This document shows, piece after piece, positions 18,987 to 26,483 of a stretch of 64,000 nt of DNA; the stretch's first letter is position 1, and each line of letters opens with the position of its first letter. This DNA is from Thalassotalea euphylliae. GTDB taxonomy: Bacteria > Pseudomonadota > Gammaproteobacteria > Enterobacterales > Alteromonadaceae. Below the pieces are notes generated by a model. It ran no database searches, was not told where the DNA came from, and saw only the letters and a list, made by a program, of their open reading frames with translations. The position numbers were made by a program, and so were the translations under genes. The stretch covers positions 1,612,001 to 1,676,000 of the forward strand of contig NZ_QUOU01000001.1 of the NCBI RefSeq assembly GCF_003390335.1. Reading direction: 5' to 3'.

Positions 18987-19775
18987 ATGAAACGCAGTTT
19001 GTCAGTTATCGCATTAACTTTGTTGATAAATGCCTGTTCAACCTCGTCAACAGGTCGCCAGCAAATTACCTTGTTCTCTTCGGGAGAGCTAAACAAGATG
19101 GGCGCAGCATCGTTTGAGCAACTCAAAGAAAAAGAAAAAATCTACCAAGACAGTGCCACAAACCGCTATGTGCGCTGTATAGCTAACGACATTATTGAGC
19201 AGTTACCGGGTAACCCTAAACCAAGTGATTGGGAAGTGGTGGTGTTTGATTCTGAGCAAGTCAATGCATTTGCACTGCCAGGGGGAAAAATAGGTGTTTA
19301 TACCGGTATTTTGAAGGTGGCTGAAACGCCGGCGCAATTAGCCGCGATAATTGGTCACGAAGTCGCGCATGTGATTGAGCAACACTCTAATGAGCGTATG
19401 TCTTCAGGTCAGCTTGCGCAGATCGGTTTACAAGCTGCTGATGCCGCGATGGCAAGCCAAAACGTGCAAAACCGAAACGCGTGGATGGCGGGCTTGGGGC
19501 TAGGGTTGCAATACGGGGTACTCATGCCTTATGGGCGCACCCATGAGTCTGAAGCGGATATTGTTGGCCAAAAACTCATGGCAAAAGCGGGGTATGATCC
19601 CAAAGCGGCGATTCAGCTGTGGCGCAATATGGCCAAAGGAAGCAAAGGTGCGCCGCCTGAATTTATGTCAACGCATCCCTCAAGTGATACACGTATTCGT
19701 CAGCTCACCAATAACCTTCCCAACGTTAATGGTGACTACCAAGCCTCAAGTAAAGGGCAATGTCACCTAGGCTAG
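18987..19775 (+). CDS. M48 family metalloprotease lipoprotein
   Basis: A 262-residue zinc metalloprotease with a lipoprotein signal (MKRSLSVIALTLLINAC, lipidated Cys17). The start at 18987 has GAAGGA 7 bases upstream; the longer frame from a TTG at 18924 is rejected. The zinc site is H124-E-V-A-H128 with downstream HESEADIVG supplying the third ligand. Architecture matches small periplasmic M48 proteases (LoiP/YcaL-like) that help envelope quality control. No LysM or TPR domain follows. Monocistronic by context. Confidence 0.87.
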   Translation: MKRSLSVIALTLLINACSTSSTGRQQITLFSSGELNKMGAASFEQLKEKEKIYQDSATNRYVRCIANDIIEQLPGNPKPSDWEVVVFDSEQVNAFALPGGKIGVYTGILKVAETPAQLAAIIGHEVAHVIEQHSNERMSSGQLAQIGLQAADAAMASQNVQNRNAWMAGLGLGLQYGVLMPYGRTHESEADIVGQKLMAKAGYDPKAAIQLWRNMAKGSKGAPPEFMSTHPSSDTRIRQLTNNLPNVNGDYQASSKGQCHLG

Positions 19776-19953
19776 TCACTCAAAGATATAACCTCAGCCT
19801 AATTGCTTGCCAGTTTGATAATAACCAGTGCTCAGCGAGTAGCGATCTGAGCACTGGCTTAGCATGCTAAATAAGCATAAAATTTTTATGGCGATCTTAT
19901 GTAGCTTCAAGTACTTAGCAAGCATATTTACTGCCAGTATGTTGGTTATAAGT

Positions 19954-19967
19954 TTGATCTAGATCAA
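19954..19967 (+). promoter_or_regulatory. Perfect FNR/Anr/EtrA-type box
   Basis: TTGATCTAGATCAA matches the FNR consensus TTGAT-N4-ATCAA at every defined position. It lies upstream of a TATAAT at 19997-20002 and of the 40-residue protein plus response regulator, suggesting oxygen-responsive control of that pair. Confidence 0.7.
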
Positions 19968-19970
19968 AAC

Positions 19971-20002
19971 ATCTGTTCAAAAAACAGATCATCCATTATA
20001 AT
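19971..20002 (+). promoter_or_regulatory. Inverted repeat overlapping -35, and TATAAT -10
   Basis: ATCTGTT (19971-19977), CAAAA, AACAGAT (19983-19989) is a perfect 7-bp dyad over the expected -35 position; TATAAT follows at 19997-20002 with a GCGCG discriminator. The poor -35 fits activator dependence. The FNR box centre is about 48 bases upstream of the predicted start, not the classical 41.5, so the geometry is not textbook. Confidence 0.5.
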
Positions 20003-20036
20003 GCGCGACGTTTTTAACTTGTGTAGGAAGTGAAAG

Positions 20037-20159
20037 ATGTCTCACGATGAAAATTTCAAAGATAGCGCGTCAAAACGTCACCTGTTTTTAGCATTAGTCG
20101 CTATAGTTTCAATGCCTTTATTACCTATGTTAATGGGTTGGTACACTTACTTAGTGTAA
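20037..20159 (+). CDS. Small single-span membrane protein (40 residues)
   Basis: Short reading frame MSHDENFKDSASKRHL... with GGAAG 7 bases before the ATG. Residues 1-15 are hydrophilic; residues 16-35 form one hydrophobic helix and the protein ends in GWYTYLV. Lys/Arg before the helix predicts N-in orientation. The architecture (soluble head, KR, one helix, aromatic tail) recalls NapE/TorE-type mini-subunits, but sequence identity is too little to claim that. It sits between a perfect FNR box and a response regulator gene 28 bases downstream, likely cotranscribed. Confidence 0.6.
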   Translation: MSHDENFKDSASKRHLFLALVAIVSMPLLPMLMGWYTYLV

Positions 20160-20187
20160 TAGGTCGCCCCCTTTATCGAACGTATTT

Positions 20188-20565
20188 ATGAACATTTTAG
20201 TGGTAGATGATAATGCAAGCGTATTGGCACAAGTTAACGGCTTACTCGCTGGCCGCGGCTACCGTGTAATCAATGCGAAAAATGGCTTGGATGGGTATGA
20301 AAAATACCAGCAACAAGCATTTGATTTGCTTATTATCGACCACTTGATGCCACTAATGGATGGCGTTCAATTACTCAAAAATATTCGCCAACACGATCAG
20401 CTAACCCCCATCATTTTTATGACCACGCAGGGGCGTGAATCCATGAAACATTTGATTGAGCAATCGCTGTGTGATTGTATTCTCGACAAGCCACTCGATG
20501 AAGTGCAATTCCTAGCACTAATTGCGCAGCTGAACAAGCAAAATACTCGCGTCGCTTCTCTGTAA
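20188..20565 (+). CDS. Single-domain response regulator (CheY-like)
   Basis: A 125-residue receiver domain with nothing attached. Acidic pocket D7-D8, phosphoacceptor D51 (LLIIDHLMPLMDG), T79/T80 and K101-P102 are all present, so it should be phosphorylatable. No kinase or output domain is encoded nearby, so it likely works by protein-protein interaction or as a phosphate sink. It follows the 40-residue membrane protein and is probably under the same FNR-box promoter. Partner kinase is unknown. Confidence 0.85.
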   Translation: MNILVVDDNASVLAQVNGLLAGRGYRVINAKNGLDGYEKYQQQAFDLLIIDHLMPLMDGVQLLKNIRQHDQLTPIIFMTTQGRESMKHLIEQSLCDCILDKPLDEVQFLALIAQLNKQNTRVASL

Positions 20566-20620
20566 AAATCATTCAAATTCATTTATCCTTAACCTCCAAG
20601 ATTAAGACTTAAATGAAGCA

Positions 20621-21166
20621 ATGACAGAATCAGATATTTCACTTTTAAAAAGTGCCATTCACACCATCGAAGATTACCCAAAACCAGGCATTATGTTTCG
20701 TGATGTCACGGGAATTTTAGAAAATCACCAAGCATTTTCGCTAACCATTGAGCTGCTTAAAAACAAATATGCAGATCAAGGTATCACCAAAATTGTGGGT
20801 ACAGAGGCAAGAGGTTTTCTATTCGGTGCGCCATTAGCTTTAGCACTCGGCGTGGGTTTTGTACCTGTGCGCAAGCCCGGTAAATTACCGCGTGAAACGT
20901 TCGCACAAGACTACGAATTAGAATACGGCACAGATACGCTGGAAATTCATCAAGACGCTTTGCAACCGGAAGACAAGGTATTGATCATTGATGATTTATT
21001 GGCAACGGGTGGAACGATTGAAGCAACAACAGCCTTAATTCGTCGCGTTGGCGCTACGACCCAAGACGCAGCCTTTGTCATTTCGTTACCAGCTCTTGGC
21101 GGCGAAGCTAAGCTTGAAAAACTTGGGTTAAACATTACCACGTTAATTCAATACGAAGGCGAATAA
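20621..21166 (+). CDS. apt: Adenine phosphoribosyltransferase
   Basis: A 181-residue purine-salvage enzyme making AMP from adenine and PRPP in the cytoplasm. The PRPP-binding motif VLIIDDLLATGGT and the N-terminal DYPKPGIMFRDVT are typical. It is 6 bases upstream of dnaX; apt-dnaX-ybaB is the conserved gammaproteobacterial order. Confidence 0.95.
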   Translation: MTESDISLLKSAIHTIEDYPKPGIMFRDVTGILENHQAFSLTIELLKNKYADQGITKIVGTEARGFLFGAPLALALGVGFVPVRKPGKLPRETFAQDYELEYGTDTLEIHQDALQPEDKVLIIDDLLATGGTIEATTALIRRVGATTQDAAFVISLPALGGEAKLEKLGLNITTLIQYEGE

Positions 21167-21172
21167 TCTCAA

Positions 21173-23443
21173 ATGAGCTATCAAGTGCTGGCGCGCAAAT
21201 GGCGCCCGAAAACCTTTGCTGAGTTGATGGGGCAGGAGCACGTTGTTTCTGTACTTGTTAATGCGATTAGCCAGCAGCGCTTGCATCACGCGTATTTATT
21301 CACCGGTACGCGTGGCGTTGGTAAAACCACGATAGCTCGTATTTTCGCTAAAAGTTTAAATTGTGAACAAGGTGTCAGCGCAGAGCCATGTGGTAAATGC
21401 GACACCTGTTTAGACATTGACCAAGGTCGATTTGTTGATTTGCTGGAAATCGACGCCGCATCGCGGACTAAGGTTGATGATACCCGCGAAATTTTAGATA
21501 ACGTGCAATACGCGCCAACGCGCGGTCGCTATAAAGTGTATTTAATAGATGAAGTGCATATGCTGTCGAGAAGCAGCTTTAATGCTTTACTAAAAACACT
21601 GGAAGAGCCACCCGAGCACGTTAAATTTATTCTCGCAACGACTGACCCACAAAAGCTGCCTGTCACTGTGCTTTCACGCTGTTTACAGTTTCATTTAAAA
21701 GCCTTGTCAGTTGGGCAAATAGAGCAGCAATTGGAAAAAATCCTCAACGCTGAGCAAGTGACGTTTGAAGCGGAAAGCTTAAATGTGCTGGCTAAAGCAG
21801 CTCGCGGCAGTATGCGTGACTCGCTGAGCTTAACAGACCAAGCAATTGCACAAGGCCAAGGCCATATTAGCGTTGATAATTTACAGCATATGCTAGGCGG
21901 TGTTGACCAACATTGGCCGTATAAAATTCTTATTGCGCTGGTAAAGCAAGACACCAATGGCTTAATGACATTGTCGCAAGAAATTGCAGCCTATGCCCCG
22001 AGCTATCAGCGCTTACATGCCGAACTCTTGCAGCTGCTACACCATGTTGCCATGTACCAAATTACTGAGCAGCATTTCGACCTCTCCACCGAGCACAGCA
22101 AGCTGGTCAAAAAGTTTGCTAGCGCTATGTCTGCGCAAGATATTCAGCTTTACTATCAACTGGTATTGAATGGTAGGAAAGACTTGCCATATGCTGGTGA
22201 TGAGCAAGCGGCATTTGATATGACCTTGCTAAGATTATTAGCCTTTAAGCCAATGTCGCAAGCTGATGCTGCTGTTTCTACTCAAAGAGAAAGTCAAACA
22301 GCGCATCAAATAGCAAATAAAACAACTGCCACTTTTGATGATATTGCCCTCCCTGAGACGCAAGTAAAACAAGCGACACAAGCAGATACCCTAAATGGCG
22401 CTGCACCAGTTTCTACGGCAAACAGCGCTAGCCTTGATAGCTCGGCCATTGACGACTTCACAGCTGACAATTCGACAGTAGACCAAGATGCTGGCGAGCA
22501 ACAACTAGCGCAAGAACTATTAGCGATTGAGCAACAAGCTCAGTCACAAAAAGCTTCTTTACCAGAAACTCATCCGCAAGAAGCTCAATTGCAAGAGACT
22601 TCGCCACCGGCTCCAACACAGTTAGAAGAACCCGTTGAAAGTGCTGCGCAGAAACAGAGCGCAAAACAGCCTGAGCAAGCATTACAGTCCGTTGAAGCCG
22701 CGCAATACCAAAATGGCATAAATGGCGACGCAACTACTGCTCAGCCAGCTCAACATATCACTGAGTTACCTGCTAGCGCTCCCAGTGCAGCTGCTGGCGA
22801 ATCGAATCAATCGCCTCCTGCGACATCAGAAGAAGGCATTCTGAGCGCCAGTGTTGAATCAGCATTGGCCACTCGAAATATGCTCAGAAGTCGCAAAAAA
22901 AAGCTGGAGAGCAAATCGGTAAAAAAGTCTGACGACGCTACCGAGCGTCAGACAGCCGTTCTAAAAAACACTGTTCAACCTGATGTGCCCGCAATCGAAA
23001 CCTTACCCACGCAAGGTTTTGCGATTGAGCAGGTTGACCCATCAGTGATTAAAAAAGCGAATCAAGTGGATAAGTGGGCGAATATGATTGATGCCATGGC
23101 ACTTAATGGCCGCTTGCGTATTTTGGCGCAGCAGTCGGTGATTGGCCAGGCGACTACTGACGAGCACTTAGTGCTTGAGCTCAATCAATCGGCGAAGCAC
23201 TTAATTACTGATTCAGCATTGACCCAGCTACGCAGCTTTGTTTCAGAGCATTTTAATCAGCCAATGATGGTTGATCTTGTGGTGGTGGACGAAACCGTAG
23301 ACGATCCACTGCAAATTCAAAGTCAGATCAATGACAAACGATATGATTATGCTAAACAAGTATTAGCGTCTGACCCTATCGTGAACTATTTACAAACACA
23401 CTTTCAGGCGATTCTCGACGAATCGAGCATCATTGCGAGATAA
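21173..23443 (+). CDS. dnaX: DNA polymerase III subunits tau/gamma
   Basis: The 756-residue tau is the clamp-loader ATPase and organiser of the replisome. N-terminal AAA+ domain: Walker A GTRGVGKTT, a four-Cys zinc module (CEQGVSAEPCGKCDTC), DEVH Walker B, SRC sensor (LSRCLQF). A long Gln/Ala/Pro/Glu-rich linker (about 360-560) leads to the C-terminal polymerase-binding domain (about 625-756). Near 22906-22953 there is a full programmed -1 frameshift cassette, which would give a 586-residue gamma ending KKV. Probably cotranscribed with apt and ybaB. Confidence 0.96.
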   Translation: MSYQVLARKWRPKTFAELMGQEHVVSVLVNAISQQRLHHAYLFTGTRGVGKTTIARIFAKSLNCEQGVSAEPCGKCDTCLDIDQGRFVDLLEIDAASRTKVDDTREILDNVQYAPTRGRYKVYLIDEVHMLSRSSFNALLKTLEEPPEHVKFILATTDPQKLPVTVLSRCLQFHLKALSVGQIEQQLEKILNAEQVTFEAESLNVLAKAARGSMRDSLSLTDQAIAQGQGHISVDNLQHMLGGVDQHWPYKILIALVKQDTNGLMTLSQEIAAYAPSYQRLHAELLQLLHHVAMYQITEQHFDLSTEHSKLVKKFASAMSAQDIQLYYQLVLNGRKDLPYAGDEQAAFDMTLLRLLAFKPMSQADAAVSTQRESQTAHQIANKTTATFDDIALPETQVKQATQADTLNGAAPVSTANSASLDSSAIDDFTADNSTVDQDAGEQQLAQELLAIEQQAQSQKASLPETHPQEAQLQETSPPAPTQLEEPVESAAQKQSAKQPEQALQSVEAAQYQNGINGDATTAQPAQHITELPASAPSAAAGESNQSPPATSEEGILSASVESALATRNMLRSRKKKLESKSVKKSDDATERQTAVLKNTVQPDVPAIETLPTQGFAIEQVDPSVIKKANQVDKWANMIDAMALNGRLRILAQQSVIGQATTDEHLVLELNQSAKHLITDSALTQLRSFVSEHFNQPMMVDLVVVDETVDDPLQIQSQINDKRYDYAKQVLASDPIVNYLQTHFQAILDESSIIAR
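22906..22953 (+). promoter_or_regulatory. Programmed -1 ribosomal frameshift signal in dnaX
   Basis: Internal Shine-Dalgarno-like GGAGAG (22906-22911), 9 bases, slippery heptamer A-AAA-AAG (22921-22927) in the zero frame, then GTC and TGA (22930-22932) in the -1 frame. A stem GACGCT (22934-22939), loop ACCG, AGCGTC (22944-22949) begins 6 bases after the heptamer; alternatively GTCTGACG pairs with CGTCAGAC (22946-22953). A second in-frame A-AAA-AAG lies at 22897-22903. This is the E. coli dnaX arrangement and would yield gamma of 586 residues. Confidence 0.8.
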
Positions 23444-23542
23444 CGCAAAGGCGATGAAAAACTGTTTGGTGATCCGTAATTCCCTTGAATTGTTCGCCAA
23501 GAGTCACTATCTTTGGCAACAACTACGTTTTGGAGACATATT

Positions 23543-23869
23543 ATGATGAAAGGTGGCATGGGCAACTTAATGAAACAAGCCCAGCAAATGCAAGCTAAAA
23601 TGCAAAAAGCACAAGAAGAACTAGCAAATATGGAAGTTGTTGGTGAGTCAGGCGCAGGTATGGTTAAAGTGACCATGACAGGTTCTCACAGTGTGCGCCG
23701 TGTTGAAATTGACGAAAGCTTAATGGAAGACGACAAAGACATGGTGGAAGACTTAGTTGCTGCGGCATTTAACGATGCTGTTCGTCGTGTTGAAGAGCAA
23801 AATAAGTCTAAAATGGCAGACTTAACTGGCGGTATGCAAATGCCTCCAGGCTTCAAAATGCCGTTCTAG
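23543..23869 (+). CDS. ybaB: YbaB/EbfC nucleoid-associated protein
   Basis: A 108-residue DNA-binding protein of the YbaB/EbfC family, usually a tweezer-shaped dimer. The start at 23543 follows GGAG (23532-23535) by 7 bases; the adjacent ATG at 23546 is possible, and the frame from 23513 is rejected. Typical features: GGMGNLMKQAQQMQ helix, VVGESGAGMVKVTMTG, and Met-rich C-terminus. Normally recR comes next; here a terminator and an accessory island follow. Confidence 0.93.
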   Translation: MMKGGMGNLMKQAQQMQAKMQKAQEELANMEVVGESGAGMVKVTMTGSHSVRRVEIDESLMEDDKDMVEDLVAAAFNDAVRRVEEQNKSKMADLTGGMQMPPGFKMPF

Positions 23870-23942
23870 TTGTAAGTGCATTAAATACAAGGATTTTTCT
23901 AGTCTTTTGTCTAGCTTAGACAAATATTGGACAAATCAAAGT

Positions 23943-23980
23943 AAAAAGCTCAGTTTTTTAAGGCTGAGCTTTTTATTTTT
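23943..23980 (+). terminator. Terminator after ybaB
   Basis: AAAAAGCTCAG (23943-23953) pairs with CTGAGCTTTTT (23964-23974), then more T. It can also serve the minus-strand nuclease gene ending at 23987. Confidence 0.8.
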
Positions 23981-23986
23981 ATGGGC

Positions 23987-24382
23987 TTAAACCTTAGCGA
24001 ACGCCTTTAAAAAGTTTGTCGAGTTTTGATGAAAACGCTCGTGCTCAGGGTGTTTGAGCTTTCTAGGTTTATGGAACTGCGGCGCTATGTATCCCCATTG
24101 GCCTTTTTTCGAAAAATAGATGACAAAATCTATGTTGTCATGCTTTTCCCACATAGGCTTGACTACAGCACACTCATCATGTCTGTCGATCGACTTAACT
24201 TGTATGCGGTAATAATACTCGCCATCAGAAATGAGAACATCGTTTTTAGCCCCGTGATCGACATGAGGTATGTAGACTTCCCAACCGTCTTTTAGTAGCC
24301 AAGAGGCGACTTGATGTTCATAAGATACGTTTTCGCAGTATTGTTTAGTTTCTTTCGGTATTAAGTTACTTGTGATAGGCAT
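23987..24382 (-). CDS. Small PD-(D/E)XK nuclease-like protein
   Basis: A 131-residue protein read from the ATG at 24382 (GGA about 7 bases upstream; the TTG at 24394 is rejected). Layout fits a minimal PD-(D/E)XK fold: helix with E22 (YEHQVASWLLKDGWEVY), then D48 in HGAKNDVLIS, then Q61-V-K63 in YRIQVKSIDRH. This resembles group I intron-associated or Holliday-resolvase-like endonuclease domains. Catalysis would be cutting DNA; target unknown. It stands alone, convergent with ybaB, at the left edge of the accessory island. Could instead be a structural or inactive member. Confidence 0.6.
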   Translation of the reverse strand: MPITSNLIPKETKQYCENVSYEHQVASWLLKDGWEVYIPHVDHGAKNDVLISDGEYYYRIQVKSIDRHDECAVVKPMWEKHDNIDFVIYFSKKGQWGYIAPQFHKPRKLKHPEHERFHQNSTNFLKAFAKV

Positions 24383-24599
24383 TGCATGATCCAAAGTTAA
24401 TCGTAACTTTCTTCACAGATAAGTCACGAGCGAGCAACCCGTTTGGGTTTGCACAATTTGAATCCACAATGAGTCCCGATAGGGAGTCTTCATCCCGAGC
24501 AAAGGTCTTACCTCAGAGTATCCTTGAGTATTCAACCTCTGTAAATGCTCTTTCAGCTTTAGGGCCGGTGGAAGAACTTGTTATATATATGGGCTTATA

Positions 24600-24854
24600 G
24601 GTAAGGGACTTCAAGGGAAGTGGACAAATAAAGTCTATTTAATTCGTTTCGTCGATACCATCATTCAATACTTGGCAGAAAACGGTGTGATGAGCCCTGC
24701 AATGTTAGCGCAACTGCCATTTTCTGATATTTATTTTGAGGGGATATTCGGCCTGTTCGATGACAGTGTAGTGACGGATATAAGTAGCAAGATCACAGGA
24801 ATTTCAGCCTCAGCAGTAGAAGAGTCGTGTTCACACACTCTAGAAGTAAAGTAA
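24600..24854 (+). pseudogene. Remnant of type I restriction enzyme R subunit (hsdR 3' end)
   Basis: The frame is open from 24528 to the TAA at 24852-24854 but has no convincing start. Its later part (FVDTIIQYLAENGVM, then LAQLPFSDI and GLFDD) resembles the extreme C-terminal domain of EcoEI-type HsdR, where FVxxIxxxLxxNGVM...PFTD...G...LF is typical. The roughly 700 upstream residues of HsdR, and hsdM and hsdS, are absent. The most economical reading is the 3' scar of a lost type I restriction-modification locus. The match is by memory of the family and needs a search. Confidence 0.5.
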
Positions 24855-24876
24855 GACCCCTAGATAAGGATTAATC

Positions 24877-25602
24877 ATGCTTAATGCAATTATTCATGGA
24901 AAAGCAGGCCGTATTGAGCTCAATTCGAATGATGAAAGTATAAGTTGGCGACAACTTTATCGAGAAAGAGAAGATTTACTGACGGCCGCATTTTTTTCAC
25001 GGTTTAGCTATTTATCTGAGTTAACACAACACAAGTTATTTAAACTGTGGTTAGGCAGTGGCGACTTCACCGAATTTGAAAGCATCGAGTACTGGCCGAG
25101 TTATTATTTGGATGACGATAGTGCTTATGAACACAAGCAAAAAAGAGTCGAACCAGACTTATTGCTGCAGTTTAAAGAGCTTGATGTATTAGTTGAGATC
25201 AAACCTCCTGGTCAGGAGCAATACCACGAACAATGGCAACGGGAAATTATTGGTTACTTTGAACAGGATCAAGCGTCAAAGCCGTTATATTTTTTAGCTA
25301 TTGGTGGGGTTGGAAAGCTCATTTCTAGCTTTGATTGTTCGACAATACAAACGCAATTTCCAGACTTCAAAAATATAAAAGGCATAGAGTGGCAAACCAT
25401 TGGTTATCAACTGCGTAACATGGTGAAGCAAACTTCTGTACCTCTTCAAGATAAGCGAATATTACGCGATATGTTACAAGCTTTGGAGCTATATGGCGTT
25501 CGAGTAAGAAAGCTAGGCTGGAAAAGCTTACAAGAATTTAACGAGCACTATTCTGTGACTTTATCTGCATTAGATATTTGGCCACTAGAGACTGCTAAAT
25601 AA
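24877..25602 (+). CDS. PD-(D/E)XK nuclease-like protein, first gene of a two-gene cassette
   Basis: A 241-residue protein that I do not recognise as a named family. It carries a textbook P93-D94...E107-I-K109 motif (EPDLLLQF then VLVEIKPPG) with a candidate helix-1 Glu at E32, the signature of PD-(D/E)XK nucleases. A downstream QWQREIIGY segment could supply the conserved Gln/Lys helix. No membrane segment or signal peptide. The start has AAGGAT 7-8 bases upstream. Eight bases separate it from the next gene, so they form an operon. Position next to an hsdR scar suggests a defence-type role; this is inference. Confidence 0.6.
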   Translation: MLNAIIHGKAGRIELNSNDESISWRQLYREREDLLTAAFFSRFSYLSELTQHKLFKLWLGSGDFTEFESIEYWPSYYLDDDSAYEHKQKRVEPDLLLQFKELDVLVEIKPPGQEQYHEQWQREIIGYFEQDQASKPLYFLAIGGVGKLISSFDCSTIQTQFPDFKNIKGIEWQTIGYQLRNMVKQTSVPLQDKRILRDMLQALELYGVRVRKLGWKSLQEFNEHYSVTLSALDIWPLETAK

Positions 25603-25610
25603 GGAATAAT

Positions 25611-26261
25611 ATGAGCGACTCAACCGACTTATTTTTACAAGTGCGCACAGCACACCGTTTACTTGCATCTTATTATCAGAGAGTCCACCAGCTTATATCT
25701 GAAGTGATTGAAAATGATGATTTAAACTTGGCTCCGCTTATGTGGAATTCAGCTAAATTTACTATTCCAGGTAATCGGTCAACTAATATGCTTGAGCGAT
25801 GGGCTTGGGATATGCTACCGGGCGTTGCCTCTAATTTCTTCTTTTATCACGGCGACGAAAAAGGTAAACAAGCGTTAGGTGACTGGATGTTAGCAATTCA
25901 ACATATAAGCGATACTGGCGTGTTTGATGAAAATATAGATGGCACTGAAGAGCCCGATGGTAAAGATATTGAGAAATCAGTTACAGAGTCAGAAACTGTT
26001 TTACGCTTTTATATTCATGCCCCTCACCAAAAGATGGCATATCATTGGATTGATACAATTTGGAATGACACAGATTATGCCCAAGTGGATAGCGAACAGC
26101 CTGTTCAATGTTTAGATATTAATGATCGGGATAAAATTTATGTCAGCGCATTTGAAATGAAGGTCAGTGAATTGATGGGGCAGGGGAGTGCCAAAAAACT
26201 TATTGAGCGGATCATTGAGCATAGAAACGCGGTGTTACCGCCAAAAAATTGCTCATTATGA
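25611..26261 (+). CDS. Unknown protein, second gene of the two-gene cassette
   Basis: A 216-residue soluble, acidic protein with no motif I recognise. The N-terminal half looks helical (VRTAHRLLASYYQRVHQLISEVI), a central Trp-rich stretch follows (NMLERWAWDMLPG), then an acidic loop (about 105-122) and a C-terminal helix (KKLIERIIEHRNAV). The start is preceded by AAGGAAT. It overlaps functionally with the upstream PD-(D/E)XK gene by close spacing and probably encodes a partner, specificity or regulatory subunit. Base composition looks AT-richer than flanking core genes by eye, not computed. Confidence 0.55.
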   Translation: MSDSTDLFLQVRTAHRLLASYYQRVHQLISEVIENDDLNLAPLMWNSAKFTIPGNRSTNMLERWAWDMLPGVASNFFFYHGDEKGKQALGDWMLAIQHISDTGVFDENIDGTEEPDGKDIEKSVTESETVLRFYIHAPHQKMAYHWIDTIWNDTDYAQVDSEQPVQCLDINDRDKIYVSAFEMKVSELMGQGSAKKLIERIIEHRNAVLPPKNCSL

Positions 26262-26262
26262 A

Positions 26263-26283
26263 CGTAATAAGTAGCTTATTACG
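26263..26283. repeat. Perfect 9-bp inverted repeat after the cassette
   Basis: CGTAATAAG (26263-26271), TAG, CTTATTACG (26275-26283), starting 2 bases after the stop codon of the second cassette gene. No T run follows, so it is either a weak hairpin terminator or a protein site or recombination boundary. Confidence 0.5.
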
Positions 26284-26419
26284 CGTGGTTAAAGCGACCA
26301 GCTAAAATAATTACAGCTGATGAGCTAATCTAATGCTTTATCGTCGCATGAAAAGGCGATTGCCAACATCAGAGCACTTATAGTGAATACTGCTAATATT
26401 ATCATGAGCAAGGTTCCGT

Positions 26420-26448
26420 GATAAAAAAGCCCGAAATAGATCGGGCTT
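26420..26448 (-). terminator. Terminator of the symporter gene
   Basis: On the minus strand, AAGCCCGA (26448-26441) pairs with TCGGGCTT (26434-26427) and a T run follows (complement of A at 26423-26428). Confidence 0.75.
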
Positions 26449-26483
26449 AATATTACGTGGCTAGCAAGAGCTTGCGCTAATCA

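Noticed and set aside
24382..24600. 72-codon plus-strand frame between the small nuclease and the hsdR remnant
   Set aside because: No ribosome site, overlaps the start region of the nuclease gene, composition not protein-like; treated as decayed sequence.
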